DNA from: an uncultured Sanguibacteroides sp.
GTDB taxonomy: Bacteria > Bacteroidota > Bacteroidia > Bacteroidales > Marinifilaceae
NCBI RefSeq assembly: GCF_900543425.1
Contig: NZ_UQRQ01000001.1
Span: forward strand, 124,001 to 188,000
Direction of reading: 5' to 3'
DNA length: 64,000 nt
Shown: one piece after another, positions 55,547-64,000 of the stretch
Position numbering within the stretch: position 1 is the stretch's first letter
How the letters are laid out: each line of letters starts with the position of its first letter
Translations under genes and position numbers: made by a program
The notes under the pieces: generated by a model
Database searches by the model: none
Told to the model about the DNA's origin: nothing
Seen by the model: the letters and a program-made list of their open reading frames with translations, nothing else

Positions 55547-56704
55547 ATGAACAGGGAGCGTTATATTAATAAATTAAGTAAAATAAAAGAGTCCGGAAAT
55601 TATCGGGAATTGAAAGAGATTCAGCATAACGGTTTTTTGATCCATCATGATGGACGTGAAATGTTGAATCTCTCCTCTAACGATTATTTGGGACTCTCTT
55701 CAGATCCGTATTTGTATGAAGAATTTCGTCAGGAGACAGATGTGAAATTATTATCGTACAGTGCCGTATCCTCCCGTTTGTTATCGGGTAATCACGAATA
55801 CTACGGGTTATTGGAGAACGATTTACAGGAATTGTACGGTAAAGAGGCTGCATTGGTATTTAATTCCGGATATCATGCAAACATAGGAATATTACCGGCA
55901 TTGGCTGGTAAAAAGGATTTAATTGTTGCCGACAAGCTCGTACACGCGAGTATTATTGACGGATTGCGGCTGAGTGAGGCGGAAATGTTGCGTTACCGGC
56001 ATCTGGATTATGAACATTTACGAGAAATTCTGTTTAATCACAGGGAAAAATACGATAATGTATTTGTTGTGACGGAGTCCGTTTTCAGTATGGATGGAGA
56101 TGTATGCGATTTACAGGAATTATGTGATTTGAAAAAAGAGTATGATGCTTTTTTATACGTTGACGAAGCTCATGCCGTGGGAGTTCGAGGAACAAATGGT
56201 TTGGGATGTTGCGAAGAACAGGGATGTATAGAAGATATTGACTTTATCGTCGGAACATTCGGTAAAGCTTTTGCTTCCTACGGTGCTTTTGTGGTTTGCG
56301 ATGAACTTTTCCGTGAGTTTTTGATCAATACGCAGAGAAGTTTGATTTTTACGACGGCATTGCCGCCGATAAACGTGGCTTGGACCCGTTTTATTTTAAA
56401 TCATATGCCTGATTTTTATTCCAGGCGTTTGAAGTTAATGACGATTTCGGAACGATTGAGAAATACCTTGAAAGACAGAGGATTTGAGACACGGGGAGAT
56501 TCTCATATCGTACCTTTTTTGTGTGGAAGTAACGAGAATAGCGTTTATATGTCGGAGCAATTCCGGGATAATGGTTTCTTTGTATTACCGGTACGATATC
56601 CTACCGTACCCAAAAACGAAGCCCGGATACGATTTTCTTTAAATGCGGCTATTCCGGAGGAGGATTACGAGTGCTTATTTGAATTTATTGAAGTGAGTTG
56701 TTGA
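55547..56704 (+). CDS. bioF: 8-amino-7-oxononanoate synthase
   Basis: 385 residues. Condenses pimeloyl-ACP with alanine. Motifs: LNLSSNDYLGLSSD, YSAVSSRLLSGNHEYYGLLE, VDEAHAVGVRGTNGLG, and the PLP-lysine in GTFGKAFASYGAFV. Complete and tightly spaced between bioA and bioG. Confidence 0.95.
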   Translation: MNRERYINKLSKIKESGNYRELKEIQHNGFLIHHDGREMLNLSSNDYLGLSSDPYLYEEFRQETDVKLLSYSAVSSRLLSGNHEYYGLLENDLQELYGKEAALVFNSGYHANIGILPALAGKKDLIVADKLVHASIIDGLRLSEAEMLRYRHLDYEHLREILFNHREKYDNVFVVTESVFSMDGDVCDLQELCDLKKEYDAFLYVDEAHAVGVRGTNGLGCCEEQGCIEDIDFIVGTFGKAFASYGAFVVCDELFREFLINTQRSLIFTTALPPINVAWTRFILNHMPDFYSRRLKLMTISERLRNTLKDRGFETRGDSHIVPFLCGSNENSVYMSEQFRDNGFFVLPVRYPTVPKNEARIRFSLNAAIPEEDYECLFEFIEVSC

Positions 56705-56707
56705 AGA

Positions 56708-57355
56708 ATGCGGAGGATTTGGTTAAAAAAGAACAGCGGCAAGCGGATAATCCTTTTTTTTAGCGGATGGGGCTTGGACGAAAGGGCCGTGAACCATATG
56801 ACCGGAGGTTCGGATGTGTTGATGTTTTACGATTACCGGAATATAAAGGATGAGGAAGCTCCGATCTTAGATAATTATGAAAGTATAGATGTGATTGCCT
56901 GGTCTATGGGCGTATGGGCTGCTTCAATCTTGCTTCCCTTGTGGAGTTTACCCGTGAGTAAAAGTACGGCAATAAACGGAACGGAACGGCCTGTAGATGA
57001 TCTGTACGGTATCCCTTTTCATGTATATCGGCTCACGGAAAGGGGGATGGATGAACGGGGAAGGGACAAATTTTTTGTTCGAATGCTATCAGGAACAGAG
57101 GAACGTATACGGTTTAAACAACATCATCCGGATAGGGATTTGGAGGAACAATTGGACGAGTTGAAAGCCATCCGGGAACAATCAGATATATTAAAAGGAG
57201 AAATTTCCTGGAATAAGGTGTATATTTCGGAAAATGATATTATATTTCCGGTGACAAATCAAGAGAATTGGTGGGAAGGTCGAAGTGAGATAAAAAAAAT
57301 AAAAGGGGGGCATTACCCTTTCTATGTATTTGAAAACTGGGATTTAATAATATAA
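56708..57355 (+). CDS. bioG: Pimeloyl-ACP methyl ester esterase, BioG type
   Basis: 215 residues, DUF452/BioG family. Releases pimeloyl-ACP from its methyl ester so that bioF can use it. Oxyanion region FFSGWGLDERAVNHM, nucleophile serine in AWSMGVWAAS, acid/His end with GGHYPFYVFE. Bacteroidetes use BioG where E. coli has BioH. Three bases from bioF and two from bioC. Confidence 0.93.
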   Translation: MRRIWLKKNSGKRIILFFSGWGLDERAVNHMTGGSDVLMFYDYRNIKDEEAPILDNYESIDVIAWSMGVWAASILLPLWSLPVSKSTAINGTERPVDDLYGIPFHVYRLTERGMDERGRDKFFVRMLSGTEERIRFKQHHPDRDLEEQLDELKAIREQSDILKGEISWNKVYISENDIIFPVTNQENWWEGRSEIKKIKGGHYPFYVFENWDLII

Positions 57356-57357
57356 AT

Positions 57358-58152
57358 ATGGCTGTAAATAAACACGAGGTTGAGCAACGTTTTCGTCGTA
57401 GCATGACTACTTATAACGCTAACGCAATGGTACAAAAGGCGATGGCGGTGCAATTAAACCGAATGGTTATGTCCAGTTTGGATTATATTCCCAAAAATAT
57501 ATTGGAGGTGGGGTGTGGAACGGGGTTGTTCACGGAAGAGTTAAGACGTTCCTTTAAGGAAGATGAGATCTATATTAACGATATAGTCGAGGAGGTTTGT
57601 TGCCGGACAGCTCGTTTGTATCAGGTCATATCTTCTCATTGTTTGCCGGGAGATATTGAGGAGATTCCATTGCCGGGACGATTTGATTTGATCGTTTCCG
57701 CTGCAACCTTTCAATGGTTGAACGAACCTAAAGCGACTTTCAGAAGATTGTCCGAACATTTAAGGGAGGACGGTTTGATGATTTTCAGTACTTTTGGGAA
57801 GTATAATTTACGGGAAATTCGATTGACAACGGGAGGCGGATTGAAATACCGGACACAGGAAGAGTTGATGGGACTTTTGGAGCCCTATTTTAAAATTGAA
57901 CAAATCCGGGAAGAGTTCAGGTTGATGGAATTTGACGATCCCCTGGCCTTGTTACAGCACCTGAAGAAGACAGGAGTAAATGTATCCGGGGATAAGCGGG
58001 TGTGGACCAAGGGGAAAGTTCAGGAATTTATTGACGAATATAATGCCCGTTTCGCTATGGATGGGAAAGTTACCTTAACTTATCATCCTTTGTATCTGGT
58101 ATGTAGAAAGAAACCGAGGATAATGAATACTTATGGCGTTGCCAGTTGGTAA
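57358..58152 (+). CDS. bioC: Malonyl-ACP O-methyltransferase
   Basis: 264 residues. SAM-dependent enzyme that methylates malonyl-ACP to disguise it for fatty acid elongation to pimelate. SAM motif ILEVGCGTGLFTEEL near 45-60, SAATFQWLNEP, and the BioC-like LKKTGVNVSG and LTYHPLYLVCRK at the end. Directly after bioG. Confidence 0.95.
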   Translation: MAVNKHEVEQRFRRSMTTYNANAMVQKAMAVQLNRMVMSSLDYIPKNILEVGCGTGLFTEELRRSFKEDEIYINDIVEEVCCRTARLYQVISSHCLPGDIEEIPLPGRFDLIVSAATFQWLNEPKATFRRLSEHLREDGLMIFSTFGKYNLREIRLTTGGGLKYRTQEELMGLLEPYFKIEQIREEFRLMEFDDPLALLQHLKKTGVNVSGDKRVWTKGKVQEFIDEYNARFAMDGKVTLTYHPLYLVCRKKPRIMNTYGVASW

Positions 58153-58167
58153 ATATAGATTCACGAT

Positions 58168-58845
58168 ATGATATATTTTGTAAGCGGTATTGATACGGAT
58201 GCCGGAAAATCGATTGTAACGGGATTATTAGCCCGTTCGTTACAGAGAAGAGGAGTTCGGGTGGTAACCCAAAAGTTTATACAAACAGGTTGTATCGGAA
58301 TTTCTGAAGATATTTTAAAACATCGGGAGATTATGGAAATTGATCCTCTCGATGTAGATCGGGACGGAACGACTTGTCCCTACGTGATGACTTATCCAGC
58401 TTCCCCTCATTTGGCGGCGGAGATTGATCATGTGATTCTGGATACGGATCGAATAGCGGAATCCTCCCGTAAATTGAGCGAGCTACACGATATCGTATTG
58501 TTGGAAGGGGCCGGAGGACTTTATGTTCCGGTTACCAGAGACTATTTTACCATTGATTATATTCAGGAAAAGAAGCTTCCTTTGATTTTGGTTGCTTCTT
58601 CCAAATTGGGCAGCATAAATCATACTTTGATGAGTTTGGAATTATGTCGTCAACGGGGGATAGAGCTTGCCATGTTGATATATAATCGATTTCCGAACGA
58701 TAGCGAGTGGATTACGAATGATTCCATAACGATTTTTCAGCGTTATTTGCAGGATTTCTTCCCTTCTTGTAGCCTGGTGGAGGTTCCTGTTATACGTGGG
58801 AAAGAATATTCCGATATAGAGGTCGGTCCCTTACTGTCGAAATGA
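58168..58845 (+). CDS. bioD: Dethiobiotin synthetase
   Basis: 225 residues. Closes the ureido ring with CO2 and ATP. P-loop GIDTDAGKS at residues 7-15, the LEGAGGLYVPV loop, and SSKLGSINHTLMSLE. Its stop overlaps the next start by four bases (ATGA at 58842), which couples the U32 gene to the biotin operon. Confidence 0.95.
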   Translation: MIYFVSGIDTDAGKSIVTGLLARSLQRRGVRVVTQKFIQTGCIGISEDILKHREIMEIDPLDVDRDGTTCPYVMTYPASPHLAAEIDHVILDTDRIAESSRKLSELHDIVLLEGAGGLYVPVTRDYFTIDYIQEKKLPLILVASSKLGSINHTLMSLELCRQRGIELAMLIYNRFPNDSEWITNDSITIFQRYLQDFFPSCSLVEVPVIRGKEYSDIEVGPLLSK

Positions 58846-60653
58846 AAAAATTGGAACTTTTATCTCCCGCGAAAAATTTGGAGGTCGCTTTGGCGGCCAT
58901 TCAAAATGGAGCCGATGCCGTATATATCGGAGGACCTGCTTTCGGGGCACGAAAGGCGGTTGGAAATTCTATTGAAGATATTACCCGGCTGGTCTCCATC
59001 GCTCATCGTTTTTATTGCCGGGTGTTTGTAACGATGAATACTATCCTCTATGATGAGGAGTTATTGGAGGCGGAGAAACTGATAAAGATATTATATCGGA
59101 TAGGTGTAGATGCCATTATCGTGCAAGATCCCGGTATTTTGAAACTGGATATTCCTCCTATTGCTTTACACGCGAGTACCCAAATGCATAATTACGAGTT
59201 AGAACGAATTAAATTTTTGGATAAACTCGGATTTCAAAGAATCGTATTAGCCAGAGAGTTGTCGCTGGAAGAGATTAAAAAAATCAGGCAGGAGGTAAGA
59301 GCCGAATTGGAGTACTTCGTGCATGGCGCCTTGTGTGTCAGTTTGAGCGGCCAATGTTATATGTCGCATTATCTTTTGGGACGTTCCGCTAATCGGGGAG
59401 AATGTGCTCAAGCCTGTCGTATGAAGTGGAACGTGGAAGATGCTTCGGGCAAACTTTTGCTGAAAGAGAAACATGTGTTGTCTTTAAAAGATCTGAATCT
59501 TTCCGATCGATTAGTTGAGCTTGCCGAGGTTGGTATCGATTCGTTTAAAATAGAGGGGCGACTGAAAGATACCCCGTATGTTGCTAATGTGACAAACTAC
59601 TACTCTTCGCTGTTAAATAAAATAGTAGAACGGAAAGAAGGTTATACCCGGGTGGGCTCCGGCAGGGTATCGGCTAATTTTGAGGCTGATCCGGAAAGAA
59701 GTTTCAACCGGGGATATTCGGAATATTTTTATACCGGGAGACAGACCGGTTTAGTTAATATGGATACGCCGAAATCCATGGGAAAAAAAGTGGCGGAAGT
59801 AAGATGTGCCAGGGGAAACCGATTGCAGGTAAACGCCTTCGAAGAGCTTCATAATGCTGATGGGGTGTGTTATTTGGAGAATGGAGAATTACGCGGTATT
59901 AAAATTAATACGGTAGAAGGAGAGTGGTTGAATTGTAATGAAAAAGTGAACGTTTCTCCCGGTACACAATTGTATCGTAATTATGATCATCAGTTTGTTG
60001 CCCGTTTGGAAAAAGGGAGTGCCGTTCGGAAGATAGGAGTAAGGATTGACGTGTACGCGGAAGATCGAAAACTGATTTTATCCGCTACGGATGAGGATCA
60101 GGTCCGTGTTACCCTAATAAGTAAAGAGCGTTTTGACGAAGCAAGGCAACCGCAGCAAGTTGAAAGAACTTGTCAACAATTGAAGAAGTGCGGAGATACT
60201 GATTTCCGATGCGATACGGTTGAATACCACGGAAAAGAGGTATTGTTTGTACCTTCTGCCGTGTTGAACGCTTATCGCCGTCAGTTGTTGGAGAATATGC
60301 AAGAGAAACGCGAGGAGTTAAGGGAGAAATGGGTGCAGGAACCTTTGGACGGCAAGTTAATATACACGGGGATATCTGATTGGAGATTGAATGTTGTCAA
60401 TAAACTTTCGCTGGAATTTTACCGGGAACATGGGATAGAGATTCCGGAAAAGGGATTCGAGCTTCGAAAAGATTATCGCGGGAAAGAGGTAATGACCACC
60501 CGTTACTGCCTTCTATTTGAGTTGGGTTTATGTCGTAAAACGGATAGGGGCAAGGAGATAAAGTTTCCGTTATACCTTTCTAATAATTTAGGACGTTTCC
60601 AATTGGAATTTGATTGCCAATCATGTGTAATGAAGGTGATTGCCTTGAAATAA
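58842..60653 (+). CDS. Peptidase U32-family protein (RlhA/TrhP type)
   Basis: 603 residues. U32 signature: ELLSPAKNLEVALAAIQNGA, ADAVYIGGPAFGAR, HASTQMHNYE, the cysteines in YFVHGALCVSLSGQCYMSHY and RGECAQACRMKW, and DSFKIEGRLKD. Cysteines near the end (YCLLFELGLCRK; FDCQSC) probably help hold an iron-sulfur cluster. Relatives in enterobacteria hydroxylate RNA bases (rRNA or tRNA); proteolysis is doubtful. It overlaps bioD and is the last gene of that transcript. Which RNA it acts on cannot be told. Confidence 0.88.
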   Translation: MKKLELLSPAKNLEVALAAIQNGADAVYIGGPAFGARKAVGNSIEDITRLVSIAHRFYCRVFVTMNTILYDEELLEAEKLIKILYRIGVDAIIVQDPGILKLDIPPIALHASTQMHNYELERIKFLDKLGFQRIVLARELSLEEIKKIRQEVRAELEYFVHGALCVSLSGQCYMSHYLLGRSANRGECAQACRMKWNVEDASGKLLLKEKHVLSLKDLNLSDRLVELAEVGIDSFKIEGRLKDTPYVANVTNYYSSLLNKIVERKEGYTRVGSGRVSANFEADPERSFNRGYSEYFYTGRQTGLVNMDTPKSMGKKVAEVRCARGNRLQVNAFEELHNADGVCYLENGELRGIKINTVEGEWLNCNEKVNVSPGTQLYRNYDHQFVARLEKGSAVRKIGVRIDVYAEDRKLILSATDEDQVRVTLISKERFDEARQPQQVERTCQQLKKCGDTDFRCDTVEYHGKEVLFVPSAVLNAYRRQLLENMQEKREELREKWVQEPLDGKLIYTGISDWRLNVVNKLSLEFYREHGIEIPEKGFELRKDYRGKEVMTTRYCLLFELGLCRKTDRGKEIKFPLYLSNNLGRFQLEFDCQSCVMKVIALK

Positions 60654-60797
60654 AAAGTCCTTTATTCTTTGGCGGAAAAGATGTTTTCAAATATTGAATC
60701 CATAACTTATTTATCTCTTATTCGACCTTGATTATAAGGTGTTTGGGGGTAAATGTTCTTGTTTTATGCAAGGGCTATTTTTTTCTTATTTTTTCCC

Positions 60798-60805
60798 TAT
60801 ATTTG
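60798..60805 (+). promoter_or_regulatory. Possible -7 promoter element of the C11 peptidase gene
   Basis: TATATTTG (exact TAnnTTTG), 17 bases before the ATG at 60823; no TTTG at -33. The 169-base gap before it shows no clear terminator for the bio operon. Confidence 0.45.
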
Positions 60806-60822
60806 TCCTGTAAAACTATTTT

Positions 60823-61932
60823 ATGAAGACTTTGTTTATTCGAGGGATCATAGGTGTTGTCGTTTTCTTTTGTTTATGCGCTTGTCATGATGAAGAGATA
60901 AAGCCGCAAAGGGAGAGGACTGTTTTGGTATATATAGCCGGAGACAATAATCTTTCCTATTTCTCATCCCGGAATATGGAGGGGATGATGAAAGGAATGA
61001 AGGAAGATTACGGGAATCTGATAGTTTATTGGGATCAGCCGAATGTTACTCCTAAGTTGCTTGAATTGAAGGCGATGAAAAACGGTTCTGTGAATCAGCG
61101 GATAGTAAAGGAGTATGGGGAGGAAAATTCAGCCTCGCCGGCTGTTCTGGCACGGGTTATTCGTGAAACACAAAAATTGTTTCCGGCCAAATCATACGGA
61201 CTGGTTCTTTGGTCACACGGAACAGGCTGGTTTCCAGAGAGTCCATCCGTGAAAGCTCGGAGTTTCGGAGAGGATCATGGTTCCGAAATGGATATTAAAG
61301 AGTTGGCAGCCGTTATTCCCGATAAGTTTTTTCATTATATCATTTTCGATGCTTGCCTGATGGGAGCCGTAGAAGTTTTTTATGAATTGAGAAATAAGGC
61401 GGATTATGTTATAGCTTCTCCGACATTAGTCCCAGCGGAAGGGCTCCCTTACGAACAGGTTGTTCCTTATTTTTGGGGAGACGATTCGGATTTGGAAAAA
61501 ATTTGTAAAGCTTATTACGATTTCAATAATACCACGACAGAAACGGCTACGATCGCTTTAATAAAGACTTCCGAGTTAGATGCCTTATATCTCCTTTGCC
61601 AAGAGATTTTGCAGGGAAAATTATCTGAAATACAGGCAAAGGATAAAAGTAGCGTATACCAGCATTACGTACCACTTGCGGTTATAAATTATACTTTTTA
61701 TGATTTCGCCGATTTTATCCGTCAGGTAGCTACTCCGGAAGAGATGGTTAAATTCAATGCCCAACTAAAAAAGGTGGTCCGTTATTGTGCGGCCACACCG
61801 TATTTCTGGGATTTGGTTCCCGTGGATAAGGACAAATTTAGTGGTATTAGTACCTATATTCCTTTTCCGGATTGGCCCGGGTTAAATAATTATTACTTCA
61901 CCTTGTCATGGTCCGGAGTATACGGATTGTAA
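60823..61932 (+). CDS. Clostripain-related (C11) cysteine peptidase lipoprotein
   Basis: 369-residue lipoprotein (lipobox LCAC). C11-family core: TVLVYIAGDNNLSYFSS, catalytic His in LVLWSHGTGW and catalytic Cys in IIFDACLMGAVEVFYEL. Expected to cut peptides at the surface or in the periplasm, usually after basic residues in the family. Complete, and convergent with the M20 gene two bases away. Confidence 0.93.
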   Translation: MKTLFIRGIIGVVVFFCLCACHDEEIKPQRERTVLVYIAGDNNLSYFSSRNMEGMMKGMKEDYGNLIVYWDQPNVTPKLLELKAMKNGSVNQRIVKEYGEENSASPAVLARVIRETQKLFPAKSYGLVLWSHGTGWFPESPSVKARSFGEDHGSEMDIKELAAVIPDKFFHYIIFDACLMGAVEVFYELRNKADYVIASPTLVPAEGLPYEQVVPYFWGDDSDLEKICKAYYDFNNTTTETATIALIKTSELDALYLLCQEILQGKLSEIQAKDKSSVYQHYVPLAVINYTFYDFADFIRQVATPEEMVKFNAQLKKVVRYCAATPYFWDLVPVDKDKFSGISTYIPFPDWPGLNNYYFTLSWSGVYGL

Positions 61933-61934
61933 TT

Positions 61935-63080
61935 CTATTTTTTATCCAGAACCTTTTGGGCAATCGAATAGAACATCCCGGCACCGGATTCGATGAGTTC
62001 ATCCGGAAAGTCGTATTGTGGTGAGTGAAGTGGAGGACAATCTTTTCCTGCTCCTAACCCGAACATCGCTCCTTTATATTGCTGGGTAAAGAGACCGAAA
62101 TCTTCTCCCCAGCTAAAAGGAACATTCATTTCCCGATAGGGTAATCCGTTGTTTGCTGCTGCTTTTCTTATGTGTTGAACGGCTTGCGGATCGTTTTCAT
62201 TGGCGGAAAAAGATTCCAACCACTTTATATCCGAACTTAAACCTGGGGTCTCTGAAGCTTCTATTTCAACCAGTTTCTCTAATTTTTGCATGTGCTGACG
62301 GAGTTGCTGATCGGTTTTGGCACGCAAGGTTACCCGGATGACTCCCGTGCCGGCTGCGACCCCGTAAGCTTCCTCCCCGATATGGATCTCTACTAAGGTG
62401 GACAGGAAGTAATCCTCTTTCTCTATATCGTATCGATTCCATCCTGTAAGGGTTTCGATTATTTTAAAAGAGGCATTGACGGGGCTTATTGCTTTTAAAG
62501 GCTCTGCTGCATGAGCTGTTTTACCGGAGAGCGTGATGGCCGCACTAATAACCGAACAGGTGAAACTACCCGGTTTACATAATACGGTAGAGGTGGGAAA
62601 TCCAGGAATATTGTGGAGAGCAAAGGCGTATTGAATATTGTATTGGGAAAGTACCAAATCGGCTAAAATAGCAGATGATCCGCTACCGGTTTCCTCCGCC
62701 GGTTGAAATAGAAGCAATACTCGTCCTTGTTTCATCGGTTTTTCGAAAAGCATTTGTGCCAATCGTAACAAAATGGCCGTATGGCCGTCGTGACCGCATT
62801 TGTGGGATACTCCGGTACGAAGCGAGCCGTAAGGAACAATATCGTTCGGTTCGTCAATAGCAACGGCATCTATATCGGCCCGAAACAAAAGGGTCGGTCC
62901 CTCTTCGGAAAAGAAGTATTCGGCCAGTAGTCCGTGTCCCCCGATGGAACGGATGATTTTGGTCGGATGAAACGGACGAAGGGAAGCTTCGATAAAACGA
63001 GCTGTTTCTCGTTCCTGACCGGATAATTCCGGGTGTTGATGTAATTGGTGCCGTATCGAATCAAAAGAGAGAGTCTGCAT
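61935..63080 (-). CDS. M20-family metal-dependent amidohydrolase
   Basis: 381 residues. I chose ATG 63080 (MQTLSFDSIRHQLHQHPELSG), the typical start of aminoacylase/IAA-amino-acid-hydrolase-type M20 enzymes; the frame opens upstream at 63131 without matching the family. Metal-binding motifs KCGHDGHTAILLRLAQML and PAEETGSGS are present, and MFGLGAGKD and LHSPQYDFPDELIESGAGMF close the protein. Hydrolyses N-acyl amino acids or similar amides; substrate not certain. Confidence 0.94.
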   Translation of the reverse strand: MQTLSFDSIRHQLHQHPELSGQERETARFIEASLRPFHPTKIIRSIGGHGLLAEYFFSEEGPTLLFRADIDAVAIDEPNDIVPYGSLRTGVSHKCGHDGHTAILLRLAQMLFEKPMKQGRVLLLFQPAEETGSGSSAILADLVLSQYNIQYAFALHNIPGFPTSTVLCKPGSFTCSVISAAITLSGKTAHAAEPLKAISPVNASFKIIETLTGWNRYDIEKEDYFLSTLVEIHIGEEAYGVAAGTGVIRVTLRAKTDQQLRQHMQKLEKLVEIEASETPGLSSDIKWLESFSANENDPQAVQHIRKAAANNGLPYREMNVPFSWGEDFGLFTQQYKGAMFGLGAGKDCPPLHSPQYDFPDELIESGAGMFYSIAQKVLDKK

Positions 63081-63221
63081 ACATTTATTTATTTTATAAG
63101 TATAAATCAGTATCTGAAACCAAGCAATCAAATAGAGTTTTTATGATAGAATAAAGAATGATTTTATAACTGTAATATGCTTATTATCACTATATTAATG
63201 TGTTTAAAATAATTCTGCCCG

Positions 63222-63251
63222 CAAAGATAAATATAATATTATAAACCCAAA
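63222..63251 (-). promoter_or_regulatory. Promoter candidate of the M20 amidohydrolase gene
   Basis: On the minus strand TTTG (63248-63251), 18 bases, TATCTTTG (63222-63229). Both elements fit exactly. RNA would start near 63215, about 135 bases before the ATG, an unusually long leader. Confidence 0.55.
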
Positions 63252-63484
63252 AACTATTCGGTGTTTTATCTTGTTCGGTTTGTTGCTAAAGGAGGATAAT
63301 AGATTCCGAGGTAGAGTGGGTGTCTCCGTCGATGGAGAAATTGATTTGTCCGGAAAAATATTGAAACCGATTTACTCTGATTTGGATATATATTTTATAA
63401 TTTTGAACTAAAATACCTAAGTATAAATATCATTTCAAATTCGATTGTTTTTAACCGGATGCGAATGTATAAATCGGATCGAAT
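63252..63484. other. Intergenic region before the last gene
   Basis: About 230 bases with no assigned gene. An open stretch near 63290-63412 reads LLLKEDNRFRGRVGVSVDGE and more, ending in a stop, but it lacks an ATG and matches nothing I know. No promoter fitting the consensus was found for the next gene. Confidence 0.4.
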
Positions 63485-63880
63485 ATGATTCAAAGAGATT
63501 ATCTATTGCGACAAATGGAGACATTTTTCAAGGCACTCGATGAAAGATTCAGAGGGAAGAACAAGAATGAATATGAAGATATCTCTGTTATTTTAAATGA
63601 ATTTTACTCTACCTATTTTAGTGTTGACCGGGAACAAATTATGGGGGAGGGTGAGCATGTTATTACGCGTTGTATTTTGCATGATCCTGTGGAAAAAGCA
63701 GAGATGCTTGCGGAATTGCTATTTAAAGATGCTGCTTTTACAATAGATCCTCGTCGGAAAAGATATCTGTTTCGGTTAGTATTGAAGCTTTATGACTCGA
63801 TCGAATGCCGATCGAGAACCTATTCTTCTCAAAGAGAAAAGAAAAGAAAGGAGATAGTCGATTTTTTATCGGATGAATGA
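63485..63880 (+). CDS. Small hypothetical protein (DUF6483-like)
   Basis: 131 residues, cytoplasmic, helical. The start MIQRDYLLRQMETFFKAL resembles DUF6483 proteins, whose role is unknown; the later part is rich in Arg, Lys and Glu. No membrane segment or signal peptide. A terminator follows 11 bases after the stop, so it is a single-gene unit. Confidence 0.7.
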   Translation: MIQRDYLLRQMETFFKALDERFRGKNKNEYEDISVILNEFYSTYFSVDREQIMGEGEHVITRCILHDPVEKAEMLAELLFKDAAFTIDPRRKRYLFRLVLKLYDSIECRSRTYSSQREKKRKEIVDFLSDE

Positions 63881-63890
63881 GCATGAATTT

Positions 63891-63918
63891 AAACGATCTT
63901 TGCAACGGATCGTTTTTT
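63891..63918 (+). terminator. Rho-independent terminator
   Basis: Stem AAACGATC (63891-63898) with GATCGTTT (63908-63915), nine-base loop, followed by TTT. The remaining 82 bases of the window show no gene. Confidence 0.8.
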
Positions 63919-64000
63919 ATTCGGTACGGGTTTATCGTTAGGTTATTGACATTTGTGTATATTTATGCTCTGAATGGAAGTATATACGAACGTTTTATAG

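Noticed and set aside
63290..63412. Small gene before the last CDS
   Set aside because: Open frame without ATG and without a known relative; listed only as part of the intergenic entry.
1..64000. tRNA or rRNA genes, CRISPR arrays, insertion sequences
   Set aside because: None seen in the intergenic gaps, which are short and A+T-rich; no transposase-like protein and no regularly spaced repeats.

Overview
The window looks like a chromosome segment from a Bacteroidales bacterium, most likely of the Odoribacteraceae (Butyricimonas/Odoribacter type). The genus is inferred from gene content, not proven. The signs are: an ECF sigma/FecR/SusC/SusD operon with DUF4843 and PKD-like lipoproteins, a fused GldF-GldG type ABC permease, an Mfa-type fimbrial operon, BioG-type biotin synthesis, OstA-like and SurA outer-membrane genes, and promoters of the Bacteroidetes form TTTG-N18..20-TAnnTTTG.

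1-8.2 kb: the 3' part of an ECF sigma gene, then a five-gene cassette. The cassette holds a secreted Cys-rich protein with a SusC-like N-terminal domain, a 6-bladed beta-propeller lipoprotein, an outer-membrane-type CarboxypepD_reg protein, a thioredoxin-like lipoprotein and a very large ABC-2 permease/M1-like/golvesin-like fusion. The cassette is bracketed by a 122-bp direct repeat (120/122 identical). Copy 1 is the end of the intact sigma gene. Copy 2 is a sigma relic just in front of the fecR gene. A five-codon relic of a fecR start follows copy 1. The sigma and its anti-sigma thus appear to have been separated by the cassette.

8.2-20.2 kb: fecR, susC, susD, DUF4843, PKD-like lipoprotein, ABC ATPase and permease-GldG fusion, all on the + strand, ending in a hairpin.

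20.3-32 kb: a tyrosine recombinase, a 316-bp invertible element and a seven-gene Mfa-type fimbrial operon. The element has perfect 18-bp inverted repeats and carries a consensus promoter. In this sequence the promoter points away from the fimbrial genes, so the locus is read here in the predicted OFF state.

32.2-39.5 kb: a second large permease/M1-like/golvesin-like protein, a small membrane protein, a PnuC-family transporter overlapping a thiamine pyrophosphokinase gene, and two overlapping genes for Mfa2-like lipoproteins.

39.5-49.8 kb: an outer-membrane biogenesis group on the - strand (PPIase-like lipoprotein, SurA, OstA-like), recQ and a GNAT gene on the + strand, the queC-queD-queE operon on the - strand, another GNAT gene, and a DUF1963 gene ending in a bidirectional terminator. 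A short relic of a third golvesin-type gene lies upstream of the second GNAT gene.

49.8-64 kb: a receiver-like/PEP-pyruvate-binding protein (-), then the biotin operon bioB-A-F-G-C-D with a U32 peptidase-family gene overlapping bioD. A terminator-like hairpin sits directly before bioB. The window closes with a C11 (clostripain-like) lipoprotein peptidase, an M20 amidohydrolase (-) and a small hypothetical protein. I found no tRNA, rRNA, insertion sequence or CRISPR array.
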